This document shows, piece by piece, positions 35,017 through 43,727 of a stretch of DNA of 64,000 nucleotides. Every line of letters begins with the position of its first letter. Position 1 is the stretch's first letter. Position numbers and translations under genes: made by a program. The stretch covers positions 247,501 through 311,500 of the forward strand of contig NZ_FXAK01000008.1 of NCBI RefSeq assembly GCF_900177515.1. The letters run 5' to 3'. Below the pieces are notes generated by a model that was given only the letters and a program-made list of their open reading frames with translations, searched no databases and was not told the DNA's origin. Source of the stretch: Azospirillum oryzae. Lineage in GTDB: Bacteria; Pseudomonadota; Alphaproteobacteria; Azospirillales; Azospirillaceae.

Positions 35017-35814
35017 ATGATGACCCTGTTCCGCCGTGCCGTCCTGCCGCTGGCGGCGGCCCTGCTCGCCCTGCCCGTTTCGGCCATCGCCGGCCAGCGC
35101 AGCTATGCCGCCACCCATGGCGCCGCTCCCTTCGTGACGGAGCATCTGATCCCCGGGTCGGACCTCGACCTCGATCAGGTCGACCGGACCCTGCCGCAGG
35201 CGCGGGTGGTGGCGCTGACGCTGGACGACGGGCCGGATGCCAATGATCCGCGCATCCTCGATATTCTGCGGGCCCATGGGGCGAAGGCGACCTTCTTCTA
35301 CATCGGCGCCAAGATCCCCGCGCATCACAACATCGCCCGGCTGGTCGCGGCGTCGGGCAACGAGGTCGGCAGCCACACCCAGACCCACCCGATGACCACC
35401 GACCTGCCGCCGGCGGAGCGCGAGTGGAACCTGGCGCAGGCGGAAAAGGCGCTGGCCTCGGTCGGGGTGACCGCGTCCTGGTTCCGGCCGCCCTTCGGCG
35501 ATGTGGACGACGCGCTCGCGGCGCTGGCGCACCGGCATGGCATGGCGACGGTGCTGTGGACCGGCGACAGCCAGGACTGGAAGGACAGCGGTCCCGACGT
35601 GATCCGCCACCGGGTGACCGAACGGCTGGCGCCCGGCGCCGTCCTGCTGATGCACAGCACCAAGGCGGCGACCGTCGCGGCGCTGCCGGCGATCCTGGAG
35701 GAGGGGGAGAGGCGGGGCCTGCGCTTCGTCACGATGAGCGAGTGGGAGGCGGCGATGCGGCAATCGGTGACGCCGGAAATGGCGTTGCTGCACCCGGCGC
35801 CGCGGCGGCGCTGA
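35017..35814 (+). CDS. Polysaccharide deacetylase (NodB homology domain), secreted
   Basis: Carbohydrate esterase family 4 protein, 265 residues, with a signal peptide (FRRAVLPLAAALLALPVSAIAG). All five CE4 motifs are recognisable: VALTLDDGPD, HTQTHP (metal histidines as HxxTH-like), FRPPFGDVD, VLWTGDSQDW and VLLMHS. Expected to act in the periplasm on N- or O-acetylated glycans such as peptidoglycan or exopolysaccharide. ATGs at 35017 and 35020 are both possible; the ribosome-binding site is weak. Stands alone between matB and the LytS-type kinase. Confidence 0.9.
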   Translation: MMTLFRRAVLPLAAALLALPVSAIAGQRSYAATHGAAPFVTEHLIPGSDLDLDQVDRTLPQARVVALTLDDGPDANDPRILDILRAHGAKATFFYIGAKIPAHHNIARLVAASGNEVGSHTQTHPMTTDLPPAEREWNLAQAEKALASVGVTASWFRPPFGDVDDALAALAHRHGMATVLWTGDSQDWKDSGPDVIRHRVTERLAPGAVLLMHSTKAATVAALPAILEEGERRGLRFVTMSEWEAAMRQSVTPEMALLHPAPRRR

Positions 35815-35938
35815 GAGCCTGCCTTGGGGTAGGGCCAGGGTAGGGATGCAAGGATGTCCCATCGGCGGGGGCGCCCGGCCGGTGTAGGATGACGGCGAGC
35901 GGCCATCATTGTTTCGAGCCGCCGTTGGAAGCACCGCC

Positions 35939-37636
35939 ATGCCCATCGAGCCCTTCACCCTGGTCCTGTCGCTGCTTCAGCAGATGTGCGTCTATCTGGT
36001 GATCGCCTATCTGCTGAGCCGCACACCGCTGTTCCTGCCGCTGACCCATGTGACGGTGCGCTGGCCGCACAAGCTGGCCTGTTACGCGATCTTCTCGATC
36101 TTCTGCATCATGGGCACCTATTTCGGCCTGCACATCGACGACAGCATCGCCAACACCCGCGCCATCGGGGCGGTGCTGGGCGGCATCTTCGGCGGGCCGT
36201 CGGTGGGGCTGGCGGTCGGGCTGACCGGCGGGCTGCACCGCTATTCGCTGGGCGGCATGTCGGCGCTGGCCTGCGCCATCTCCACCATGGCGGAGGGGCT
36301 GATCGGCGGGCTGGTCCACCGCCACATGGTGCGCCAGGGCCGGATCGAACCGCTGTTCAACCCGCTGCGCGTCGGCGCCGTCACCTTCGTGGCGGAGGTG
36401 GTGCAGATGCTGATCATCCTGGCGGTGGCCCGGCCCTTCGAGGCGGCGGTGCATCTGGTGGAGGTGGTGGCGGCGCCGATGATCATCGCCAACACAGCAG
36501 GCGCGGCGCTGTTCATGCGCATCCTGCTGGAGCGGCGCGTGCTGGACGAGAAGCAGTCCAGCGCCTTTTCCGCCAAGGCGCTGAAGATCGCCGCGCGCTG
36601 CGACGGCGTGCTGCGCGGCGGCTTCAACAGCGAGAACAGCACCCGCGTCGCCCGCATCATCTATGAGGAGACCGGCGTCGGCGCCGTCGCCATCACCGAC
36701 CGGGAGAAGCTGCTGGCCTTCATCGGCATCGGCGACGACCACCATCTGCCGGGTACGCCGATCAGCTCAAAGCAGACGCATCAGGCCATCGCCAGCAACC
36801 AGGTCATCTATGCCGACGGCAACGAGGTGGCCTATCGCTGCTCGATCAGTCCGGGCTGCCGGCTGGGGGCGGCGCTGGTCATCCCGCTGGTGGGCGAGGA
36901 GGGCGGGGTGATCGGCACCATCAAGCTGTATGAGCCGAAGACCAAGATCTTCTCCACCATCAACCGCACGCTGGGCGAGGGCGTGGCGCGGCTGCTGTCC
37001 AACCAGATCCTGGCCGGCCGCTACGAGCAGCAGAAGGCGCTGCTGGCGCAGTCGGAGATCAAGCTGCTGCATGCTCAGGTGAACCCGCATTTCCTGTTCA
37101 ACGCGCTGAACACCATCTCCGCCGTCATCCGCAACGACCCGGAGCGGGCACGGCAGCTGGTGCAGAACCTGTCGACCTTCTTCCGCAAGAACCTGAAGCG
37201 GCCCAGCCAGATGGCGACGCTGGCCGACGAGGTCGAGCATGTCAGCGCCTATCTGCAGATCGAGCTGGCGCGCTTCACCGGCCGGCTGGCGGTGGAGATC
37301 GAGGTGCCGGACGAGCTGCGCCACGCCCGGCTGCCGGCCTTCTCGCTCCAGCCGCTGGTGGAGAATGCGATCAAGCACGGTACGGCGCAGCTTCTGGGCG
37401 ATGGGCAGGTGCGCATCGCGGCCCGGCGGGAGGGCGGCGATTTGCTGCTGTCGGTGGAGGACAATGCCGGGCTGTACGAGGCGAAGCCGGGCGGCGACGG
37501 GCTGGGGATGACCATCGTCGACCGCCGCATCCGCAACCGCTACGGTGAGGATTACGGCGTCTCGATCGCCTGCGAGCCCGATGCCTTCACCCGCGTCACT
37601 TTGCGCCTGCCCCTGGAAGAGACCGTGCCCGCATGA
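35939..37636 (+). CDS. LytS/BtsS-type sensor histidine kinase
   Basis: Membrane sensor kinase of 565 residues. N-terminal 5TM-LYT domain (about 1-185: [40 protein letters not shown]), GAF domain (200-345, [20 protein letters not shown]), His_kinase domain with the phospho-acceptor in [20 protein letters not shown], and HATPase with [14 protein letters not shown] and [13 protein letters not shown]. This is the architecture of BtsS (YehU), the E. coli pyruvate sensor, and of LytS. It overlaps the LytTR regulator gene by ATGA. Start ATG 35939. The window also contains a CstA-family transporter, the class of target regulated by BtsSR, which supports a similar role. Confidence 0.92.
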   Translation: MPIEPFTLVLSLLQQMCVYLVIAYLLSRTPLFLPLTHVTVRWPHKLACYAIFSIFCIMGTYFGLHIDDSIANTRAIGAVLGGIFGGPSVGLAVGLTGGLHRYSLGGMSALACAISTMAEGLIGGLVHRHMVRQGRIEPLFNPLRVGAVTFVAEVVQMLIILAVARPFEAAVHLVEVVAAPMIIANTAGAALFMRILLERRVLDEKQSSAFSAKALKIAARCDGVLRGGFNSENSTRVARIIYEETGVGAVAITDREKLLAFIGIGDDHHLPGTPISSKQTHQAIASNQVIYADGNEVAYRCSISPGCRLGAALVIPLVGEEGGVIGTIKLYEPKTKIFSTINRTLGEGVARLLSNQILAGRYEQQKALLAQSEIKLLHAQVNPHFLFNALNTISAVIRNDPERARQLVQNLSTFFRKNLKRPSQMATLADEVEHVSAYLQIELARFTGRLAVEIEVPDELRHARLPAFSLQPLVENAIKHGTAQLLGDGQVRIAARREGGDLLLSVEDNAGLYEAKPGGDGLGMTIVDRRIRNRYGEDYGVSIACEPDAFTRVTLRLPLEETVPA

Positions 37637-38361
37637 TGGTTCCCATGAACGTCCTGATCGTCGATGACGAGCCGCTGGCGCGGGAGGAGCTGCGCCGCAT
37701 GCTGGAGGAGGCCGCCGACATCCGCATCGTCGGCGAATGCGCCAACGCCATCGAGGCGATCGGCGCCATCAACCGGCAGGCGCCCGACGTGGTCTTCCTC
37801 GACATCCAGATGCCGCGGGTCAGCGGGCTGGAGATGCTGAGCATGCTCGATCCTGAAAGGATGCCGCGCATCGTCTTCCTGACCGCGCATGACGAGTATG
37901 CCGTCCAGGCCTTCGAGGAGCATGCCTTCGACTATCTGCTGAAGCCGGCCGATCCGGCGCGGCTGGAGAAGACCCTGCAGCGCCTGCGCCGGCAGCGCGC
38001 CCCGCAGGAGGTCGCCGTGTTGCCGGGGGCGGCGGAACTGCGCCACATCCCTTGCACCGGGGTCAACCGCATCACGCTGATGAAGCTTGCCGATGTCGAG
38101 TATGTCGTCTCCCGCCCCGCCGGCGTCTATGTGGTGGGGGAGGACGGGCAGGAGCGCTTCACCGAACTGACGCTCCACACCATCCAGGAAAAGAGCCCGC
38201 TGTTCCGCTGCCACCGCCAGCATCTGGTCAATACGGACCGCATCCGGGAAATCCGCTTCGTCGACGGCGGGCTGGCGGAAATTCAGACCAGCGGCGGCCA
38301 TGTGGTGCCGGTCAGCCGCCGCTTCCTGGGTGCGCTCAAGGAACGGCTGGGAATGGGGTGA
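37633..38361 (+). CDS. LytTR response regulator (BtsR/LytR type)
   Basis: Response regulator of 242 residues. Receiver domain with [16 protein letters not shown], phospho-acceptor Asp in [13 protein letters not shown] and Lys in YLLKPADP; C-terminal LytTR DNA-binding domain ([33 protein letters not shown]). LytTR domains bind pairs of direct repeats about 21 bp apart, and such repeats lie upstream of the YbdD-like gene (40474-40520) and cstA (43609-43658). Coupled to the kinase by a 4-base overlap. Its 3' end overlaps the convergent racemase gene by 26 bases. Confidence 0.94.
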   Translation: MMVPMNVLIVDDEPLAREELRRMLEEAADIRIVGECANAIEAIGAINRQAPDVVFLDIQMPRVSGLEMLSMLDPERMPRIVFLTAHDEYAVQAFEEHAFDYLLKPADPARLEKTLQRLRRQRAPQEVAVLPGAAELRHIPCTGVNRITLMKLADVEYVVSRPAGVYVVGEDGQERFTELTLHTIQEKSPLFRCHRQHLVNTDRIREIRFVDGGLAEIQTSGGHVVPVSRRFLGALKERLGMG

Positions 38362-39061
38362 AGCCGTCGATTGCCCGCTCCACCGCCGCTTCGGCATGGA
38401 TGGCGGTGGTGTCGAACAGGGGAACGTCGCTGTCCTCCGGCTTCACCAGCAGCATGATCTCGGTGCAGCCGAGGATGATCGCCTCGGCCCCGCGCTCCAC
38501 CAGCCGGGCGATGACCTCGCGGTAGGCTTGGCGGGAGGCGGCCTCGACCCGGCCCTGGACCAGTTCCTCGTAGATGATGCGGTGCACTGTGGCGCGGTCG
38601 GCCTCGTCGGGGATCAGCACCTCCAGCCCGTGGCGGTCGGCCAGCCGGCCCTTGTAGAAGTCCTGCTCCATGGTGAAGGCGGTGCCGAGCAGCCCGACGC
38701 GGCGGTGGCCGGCGGCGCGGATGCGCTCGGCCGTGGGGTCGGCGATGTGCAGCAGCGGGATGGCGACGGCGGCCTGCACCTCCTCGGCCATGCGATGCAT
38801 GGTGTTGGTGCAGATCAGCAGGAAGTCGGCGCCGCCGCGCTCCAGCCGGCGGGCGGCGTCGATCATCAGGGTGGTGGCGTCGTCCCAGCGGCCGGCATGC
38901 TGCAGCGCCTCGACCTCGGCGAAGTCGAAGGACCACATCAGGCAGCGTGCCGAGCGCAGCCCGCCCAGCCGGTCGCGGACGCCTTCGTTGACGATGCGGT
39001 AATATTCGGCGGAGCTTTCCCAGCTCATGCCCCCGATCAGGCCGATCACCTTCTGCGACAC
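38336..39061 (-). CDS. Aspartate/glutamate racemase family protein
   Basis: Cofactor-independent racemase, 241 residues, YgeA type. Both catalytic cysteines are present: CTNTMH (about residue 83) and [10 protein letters not shown] (about 197). N-terminal [20 protein letters not shown] is a signature of the group. Start GTG 39061 with CAGGAG upstream. These enzymes interconvert L and D forms of amino acids; YgeA prefers homoserine. Convergent with, and slightly overlapping, the LytR gene; no operon partner. Confidence 0.9.
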   Translation of the reverse strand: MSQKVIGLIGGMSWESSAEYYRIVNEGVRDRLGGLRSARCLMWSFDFAEVEALQHAGRWDDATTLMIDAARRLERGGADFLLICTNTMHRMAEEVQAAVAIPLLHIADPTAERIRAAGHRRVGLLGTAFTMEQDFYKGRLADRHGLEVLIPDEADRATVHRIIYEELVQGRVEAASRQAYREVIARLVERGAEAIILGCTEIMLLVKPEDSDVPLFDTTAIHAEAAVERAIDGFTPFPAVP

Positions 39062-39087
39062 CGGGCGCGTCTCCTGTCTTGGATTGG

Positions 39088-39140
39088 ATGGAACGTTTGG
39101 AACGCCGTGAAACGCTTTCCGGCGCGTTGTTCACTGTTCA
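39088..39140 (+). repeat. Dispersed short repeat, copy 2
   Basis: Matches 19866-19919 (ATGGAACGTTTG, GCCGTGAAAC, TTGTTCAC). It lies in the 230-base spacer between the racemase start and the YihY gene. The shared potential peptide MERLxRRETxSGxLFT is conserved more than the bases around it. Confidence 0.65.
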
Positions 39141-39291
39141 ATGGGCAGTAACGGGTCAATGGGCGGCGACGGGCGGAGTCCGGCCGCCGACGCCTTCTTC
39201 CTACCATGAAACGGGCCCGCGAGGTTACCGGTATGACCAAATCGCCACCGTCGCTGTTACCCCAGGGATGGGACGGTTCGGGGAGGGGGCG

Positions 39292-40251
39292 ATGGGCAGC
39301 TTGCGGCGGTGGTGGGGGATCGTGGTCGATGCGGTCTATGGCTGGATGAACGACGACGCGATGAGCATGGCGGCGTCCATCGCCTTCTACACCATCTTCT
39401 CGCTGGCGCCGCTGGCGATCCTGGTGATCGCGCTGGCCGGGCTGGTGTTCGGCGACGAGGCGGCGCGCGGCGCGTTGGTCGACCAGCTGACCGCGCTGGT
39501 CGGGCGCGACGCCGGGCAGACCCTGCAGGACCTGATCGCGCGGGCCGGGGCGCGGGAGACCGGGATCGTCGCCAGCATTATCGGCATCGGCACCATCATC
39601 GTCGGCGCCACCACCGTCTTCGTCGAGCTGCAGACCGCACTGAACCGCATCTGGCGGGTGGCGGCGCCGCAGGAATCGACCATCACATGGCTGGTGCGGG
39701 TCCGGCTGAAGGCGCTGGCGCTGATCGGTGCCATCGGCTTCCTGCTGATCGTGTCGCTGGTGGTCAGCGCGGCGCTGGCGGCGGCCGGCCGCTGGGCCGC
39801 CGGCTATCTGCCGGCGATGCCGTCGCTGCTGTGGCTGGTCGACATGGCGACGTCCTGGGCGGTGCTGACCGGGCTGTTCGCGATGATCTACCGCATCCTG
39901 CCCGACACCTATATCCGCTGGACCGACGTCTGGCTGGGGGCGGCGGCGAACGCCTTCCTGTTCGCGGTGGGGAAGTTCCTGATCGGCTTCTACATCGCCA
40001 CCAGCGGGGTGGTGTCGGTCTATGGCGCGGCGGGGTCCTTCGTGCTGATCCTGCTGTGGGTCTATTACTCGGCGGTGATCTTCCTGTTCGGCGCGGAACT
40101 GACCCGCGCCTATTCCGAACGCAGCGGCAGCCGGGCGCGGATGCCGGGGCTGAATCCGGAGGCGGGGCCGCAAGTAGGCCCCGGGGTGGGGGAGGGGCCT
40201 ACCGTCCGCAGCAGCCGCGTCCCAGAGTCATCAGGATCTGCCGGGCCTTGA
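39292..40251 (+). CDS. YihY/virulence factor BrkB family membrane protein
   Basis: Inner-membrane protein of 319 residues with about six helices. It carries the family's hallmarks: DDAMSMAASIAFYTIFSLAP near the N-terminus, STVFVELQTALNRIW-like IVGATTVFVELQTALNRIWR in the middle, and AAGSFVLILLWVYYSAVIFL followed by GAELTRAY. Start ATG 39292 with GGGAGG upstream; ATG 39268 is possible. Function is poorly defined in the family (it was once mistaken for RNase BN). Its tail overlaps the convergent YbdD-like gene by 53 bases. Confidence 0.9.
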   Translation: MGSLRRWWGIVVDAVYGWMNDDAMSMAASIAFYTIFSLAPLAILVIALAGLVFGDEAARGALVDQLTALVGRDAGQTLQDLIARAGARETGIVASIIGIGTIIVGATTVFVELQTALNRIWRVAAPQESTITWLVRVRLKALALIGAIGFLLIVSLVVSAALAAAGRWAAGYLPAMPSLLWLVDMATSWAVLTGLFAMIYRILPDTYIRWTDVWLGAAANAFLFAVGKFLIGFYIATSGVVSVYGAAGSFVLILLWVYYSAVIFLFGAELTRAYSERSGSRARMPGLNPEAGPQVGPGVGEGPTVRSSRVPESSGSAGP

Positions 40252-40393
40252 AGGACCGCTCGTCGAGCGGTGATTCGTCCGGAGCAAGGCGCGCCTGGGC
40301 CTCGCGGTAGCGGTCGTAGGAGTCGTCGTTGAACAGGCGACGCAGGTTGGCGAGGACCTTGCGCAGGGGCGTGCGGGGGCAGGGACTGTTCAT
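40199..40393 (-). CDS. YbdD/YjiX-like small protein (partner of CstA/BtsT transporters)
   Basis: 64 residues. The pattern SYDRYREAQARLAPDESPLD then SFKARQ, with a C-terminal Cys pair (GRGCCGR), lines up with E. coli YbdD/YjiX (DYDNYVEH, PDQTPM, FFRERQ, C-terminal CC) as I remember those sequences. These proteins are encoded next to cstA and btsT, whose function they appear to support. Start ATG 40393 with AGAGG before it. Here it is separated from cstA by 3.3 kb, but both carry matching CCGCTC repeats upstream. Confidence is limited by the small size. Confidence 0.65.
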   Translation of the reverse strand: MNSPCPRTPLRKVLANLRRLFNDDSYDRYREAQARLAPDESPLDERSFKARQILMTLGRGCCGR

Positions 40394-40419
40394 CGGAGGC
40401 CTCTGGCAGGAGCCGGCGT

Positions 40420-40435
40420 TGTGGGACGTCCCACG
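40420..40435. repeat. Palindrome TGTGGGACGTCCCACG, site 3
   Basis: Same word as sites 1 and 2 except the last base. It lies 26 bases upstream of the YbdD-like start codon, so it would be in its 5' untranslated region or promoter. Confidence 0.75.
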
Positions 40436-40473
40436 TTAGCGCCGTTCCCGCACGCGCTGGGGCGGTTTCCGGC

Positions 40474-40520
40474 GAGCGGCGGTTTGACCGATTGAGCGGC
40501 AGATTTCGGGGTTTGAGCGG
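40474..40520 (-). promoter_or_regulatory. Triple CCGCTC direct repeat upstream of the YbdD-like gene (candidate LytTR site)
   Basis: In gene orientation CCGCTC occurs with 5' ends at 40520, 40499 and 40479, spaced 21 and 20 bp, at -127, -106 and -86 relative to the start codon. The same hexamer at the same spacing and a similar distance precedes cstA. Direct repeats two helical turns apart are the known binding mode of LytTR regulators; binding by the 37633 product is inferred. Confidence 0.55.
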
Positions 40521-40544
40521 TTCGATGGTGATCGCGATGACCCG

Positions 40545-41441
40545 TCACAATGATCCCCGTGCCTCACCGACAAGCCAGTCGACGAAGCCGGCAACCAGCT
40601 TTCCCGCATCGGCCTGACGTGGAACGAGGGCGACGTACCCCGTCCTTGGAACCCGGATCTCGGGCAGCGGCGTCATCAGCCTTCCGCTGGCGACGTCGAT
40701 GTCCAGCATCGGCAACGGGCCGATCCCGATGCCCAGCCCGTCCTCCACCGCCTGACGGGTTACGAAGAAGTGATCGAATATCTGGCGGGGATGCCCTGCA
40801 AGATGCTGGAGCCCCGCCGCCTCGAGCCAGCCGGTCCAATCGCCTGGACGGGTCTCGCTTGCGAACAGGGTGTGCCCCTCGATGTCGGCGGGCTTGCGGA
40901 TCGGCCGCCGCGCGAACAGCGCCGGGCTCATGATCAGCGTATCCACATCGTCCAGCACCGGCACTATCCGATGCTGAGGCCAGACATGCTCCCGGGCGGC
41001 CCCGCGCCGGATCGCCACGTCGACGCCGCCACGCAATTCCTCCAGCACGGTCGAAACCGTCGTGACCGCCACCTCGACCTGCGGATGGTCGGCGTGATAG
41101 CGGCCGAGCCGGGGGATCAGCCAGCGCATCGCGAAGCTGGTCGGGGCGCTGACACGCAGGATGCGGCGGGCGTCGGGCCGGCCGCAGGCTTCCGCCGCGA
41201 CGGCCAGCCGGTCGAAGGAAAGGCCGACCTCGGACGCGAAGATCCGCGCCATCGGCGTCGCGACCATGCGGCGCCCGTCCTTCACGAACAGCCTCTGTCC
41301 GAGCCAGCTTTCGAGAGCGGCGATCTGCCGGCTCACCGCGCCATGGGTGAGGCCGAGTTCGGCCCCGGCTTCGGCATAGCTGCCGGTCCGGGCCGCGACC
41401 TCGAAGATGCGCAGGGCGTTTAGGGGAGGAAGGCGGCGCAT
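40545..41441 (-). CDS. LysR family regulator, GcvA-like
   Basis: 298 residues from ATG 41441 (MRRLPPLNALR, AAGGATCG upstream), the usual N-terminus of GcvA/AmpR-type LysR proteins. Helix-turn-helix ALRIFEVAARTGSYAEAGAE and LGLTHGAVSRQIAALESWLG; effector domain starts RRILRVSAPTSFAMRWLIPR. It is divergent from the MFS-SDR pair at 41603 and probably regulates it. Confidence 0.92.
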   Translation of the reverse strand: MRRLPPLNALRIFEVAARTGSYAEAGAELGLTHGAVSRQIAALESWLGQRLFVKDGRRMVATPMARIFASEVGLSFDRLAVAAEACGRPDARRILRVSAPTSFAMRWLIPRLGRYHADHPQVEVAVTTVSTVLEELRGGVDVAIRRGAAREHVWPQHRIVPVLDDVDTLIMSPALFARRPIRKPADIEGHTLFASETRPGDWTGWLEAAGLQHLAGHPRQIFDHFFVTRQAVEDGLGIGIGPLPMLDIDVASGRLMTPLPEIRVPRTGYVALVPRQADAGKLVAGFVDWLVGEARGSL

Positions 41442-41602
41442 GAGCGATCCTTGAGGGCGATCCCTGGGGGTGATCCGTGAGAAAAACGAACGGTATCCGT
41501 GATTCAAAGCATACTAGTCGATGAATTCTCACACATATAGCATGCCTTCCCGATGAGACCAGCCGGGCAATGCCTGTGGCACCTCCGGGAAAGCCATTGA
41601 AG
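41442..41602. promoter_or_regulatory. Divergent LysR/MFS promoter region
   Basis: 161 bases. AT-rich between 41480 and 41550, with GTATCCGTGATTCAAAGCATAC (a long dyad GTAT/ATAC, 41493-41514 approximately) as a possible LysR-type site. Site assignment is tentative. Confidence 0.4.
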
Positions 41603-42775
41603 ATGAATCCGAGACAGTGGTGGACAGAGAAGAAGAAAAGTTTGGCGAGCGCGTGCCTAGCCCATGCGCTGCATGATGGGTACACCGACGCCCTCTATGT
41701 CTTCCTGCCGGTATGGCAGGCGCAGTTCGGTCTTTCCTATGCGATGCTTGCCATCATCCGCGCCCTTTACTCCGGTACGATGGGAGGGCTGCAAATCCCG
41801 GCCGACCGGGCCCTTCGCGGCCTGTCGCCGCGGGCGGCGCTGATCCTGTCGACAATCCTCGCGGCGGCGGGCTTGCTGATCATGGCGTTGCCGTTGGGCT
41901 TTGCCGGCCTTTGCGTCGGCCTCGTCGTCGCCGGCATCGGATCGAGCATCCAGCACCCCTGCGGATCGATGCTCGTCACCGTCAGCTACGGCTCGGCATC
42001 GCGGCATCCGCTCGGCATCTACAATTTCTCGGGCGATCTCGGGAAAGCCGCGCTGCCGGCGCTCGTCGCGGTGCTGCTGCCTTTTCTCGGCTGGCAACCG
42101 GTGCTGGGGCTGATGGCGGGGATAGGGCTTATCGTGTCACTCGCCCTGCTGCCTCTGGCGCCGGCGGTTCCCATCGTGAGGGCCGCCAAATCGGGGACCA
42201 AGGCGGGGCAAGGTCGTGGCGGCTTCGGCATCCTGACGGTGATCGGCGCGCTCGATACGGCGACCCGCATGGGCTATCTGCTGTTTCTGCCCTTCCTCAT
42301 CCATGGTCAGGGCGGCGACACCGCGACGGTCGGACTGGCGCTGGCCCTGCTGTTCATCGGCGGCGCGCTGGGAAAGGCGACATGCGGCCTGCTGGGGGAG
42401 CGGCTGGGGGTCGTCGGCAGCGTCATGGTGACCGAAGCCGCCACCGCCGTGCTGATCGCGGCGACGCTGTTCACCTCGCTGACGCCGACGCTGGTCCTGC
42501 TGCCGCTGCTCGGGATCGTGCTCAACGGCACCTCCTCGGTGCTCTACGGCACCGTGCCGGAGCTTTCCAACGGCGATACCGGCCGGGCCTTCGCGGTCTT
42601 CTACACCAGCGTCATCGGGGCCGGCGGCTTGGCCCCGATCCTTTACGGCGCAATCGCCGACCACAGCAGCCAGACGACCGGCGTGCTGGCCTCGGCGGCG
42701 ACCGCCGCCCTGATCGTGCCGCTCGTCCTGATGCTGAGGCCCCATCTGGGCGCCGCTGTTCCCCGCCTTGCCTGA
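41603..42775 (+). CDS. MFS transporter, Fsr-like
   Basis: Inner-membrane major facilitator of 390 residues with about twelve helices. The opening LAHALHDGYTDALYVFLPVW and VAGIGSSIQHPCGSMLVTVS resemble the fosmidomycin-resistance (Fsr) branch of exporters. I start at ATG 41603 (GGGAAAG about 10 bases upstream); ATG 41570 would add 11 residues. An SDR gene follows after 30 bases, so the two form an operon; the divergent LysR gene is the likely regulator. Drug or metabolite efflux is likely, substrate unknown. Confidence 0.85.
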   Translation: MNPRQWWTEKKKSLASACLAHALHDGYTDALYVFLPVWQAQFGLSYAMLAIIRALYSGTMGGLQIPADRALRGLSPRAALILSTILAAAGLLIMALPLGFAGLCVGLVVAGIGSSIQHPCGSMLVTVSYGSASRHPLGIYNFSGDLGKAALPALVAVLLPFLGWQPVLGLMAGIGLIVSLALLPLAPAVPIVRAAKSGTKAGQGRGGFGILTVIGALDTATRMGYLLFLPFLIHGQGGDTATVGLALALLFIGGALGKATCGLLGERLGVVGSVMVTEAATAVLIAATLFTSLTPTLVLLPLLGIVLNGTSSVLYGTVPELSNGDTGRAFAVFYTSVIGAGGLAPILYGAIADHSSQTTGVLASAATAALIVPLVLMLRPHLGAAVPRLA

Positions 42776-42805
42776 CCATCCCGCCACCACTTGGAGAGTC
42801 TTGCA

Positions 42806-43567
42806 ATGACCACCGATTCCGAGGTGCCGCTGATCCTGATTACGGGCGGGGGGCGTGGCGTCGGCGCCGCGACCGCAAGGCTTGCCGCCGCCCAGGGCTA
42901 TGATGTCGCGATCAGCTTCGTCGCCGACGAGGCCGCCGCCCGCGCGGTGACGGCGGATGTCGAAGCCTTGGGGCGCCGGGCCTTGGCCGTGCGGGCCGAC
43001 AGCGCCGATCCGGCGCAGGTCGTCGCGCTGTTCGACGCAATCGACCGCGAGTTCGGCCGGATCGACGTGCTTGTCAACAACGCGGCGGTGCTCGCGCGGC
43101 AGTGCCGGACCGAGGATCTCGGCTTCGAGCGGATGCAGCGCATCTTCGCGGTCAACGCCATCGGTCCGATCCTCTGCGCCCAGCAGGCGGCGAAGCGCAT
43201 GTCGCAGCGCCACGGCGGGCGGGGCGGCGTGGTCATCAACATCTCGTCGGCAGCCGCCCGGCTCGGCAGTCCGAACGAATATGTCGACTATGCCGCCTCC
43301 AAGGGCGCGCTCGAAACCTTCACCATCGGCTTCGCCAAGGAGGTCGCGCGGGACGGCATCCGCGTCAACTGCATTCGCCCCGGCCACATCTACACCGACA
43401 TGCATGCCAGCGGCGGGGAGCCGGGGCGGGTGGACCGTGTCAAGGACACGATCCCGATGGGACGGGGCGGCCAGCCCGAGGAGGTCGCGCGGGCGATCCT
43501 GTGGCTGGCGAGCGCCGAGGCCTCCTTCATCACCGGCACCTTCCTGGACGTCACCGGCGGCAAGTGA
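42806..43567 (+). CDS. SDR family oxidoreductase
   Basis: Classical short-chain dehydrogenase/reductase, 253 residues. Cofactor motif LITGGGRGVGAATARLAA, NNAAV motif in IDVLVNNAAVLA, catalytic Ser in VINISSAAARLG and YxxxK in VDYAASKGALE, then PGHIYTDMH. Wording is that of glucose-1-dehydrogenase/3-oxoacyl-ACP reductase-like enzymes using NADP(H). Start ATG 42806 with GGAGAG upstream. Follows the MFS gene in the same operon. Confidence 0.92.
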   Translation: MTTDSEVPLILITGGGRGVGAATARLAAAQGYDVAISFVADEAAARAVTADVEALGRRALAVRADSADPAQVVALFDAIDREFGRIDVLVNNAAVLARQCRTEDLGFERMQRIFAVNAIGPILCAQQAAKRMSQRHGGRGGVVINISSAAARLGSPNEYVDYAASKGALETFTIGFAKEVARDGIRVNCIRPGHIYTDMHASGGEPGRVDRVKDTIPMGRGGQPEEVARAILWLASAEASFITGTFLDVTGGK

Positions 43568-43608
43568 GCGTGGGCGGGGCGGCGGCATTTGACGGGGGCT
43601 TGAGCGCC

Positions 43609-43658
43609 GCCGCTCGCCCCCCGCCGGCTGCCGCTCGGCACGTCCCGGCTGCCGCTCG
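43609..43658 (+). promoter_or_regulatory. Triple GCCGCTCG direct repeat upstream of cstA (candidate LytTR site)
   Basis: GCCGCTCG at 43609-43616, 43630-43637 and 43651-43658, exactly 21 bp apart, at -119, -98 and -77 from the cstA start. The last two repeats are extended to the 14-mer CCGGCTGCCGCTCG. Same hexamer CCGCTC, spacing and orientation as upstream of the YbdD-like gene. LytTR regulators bind such helically phased direct repeats; the link to the regulator at 37633 is inference. Confidence 0.6.
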
Positions 43659-43727
43659 CGGCATTCCACCACACAAGCGCAAGCGGCGGGCGTACACCGG
43701 CGGCATATCCTTTTCAGGAGAGCCGTC

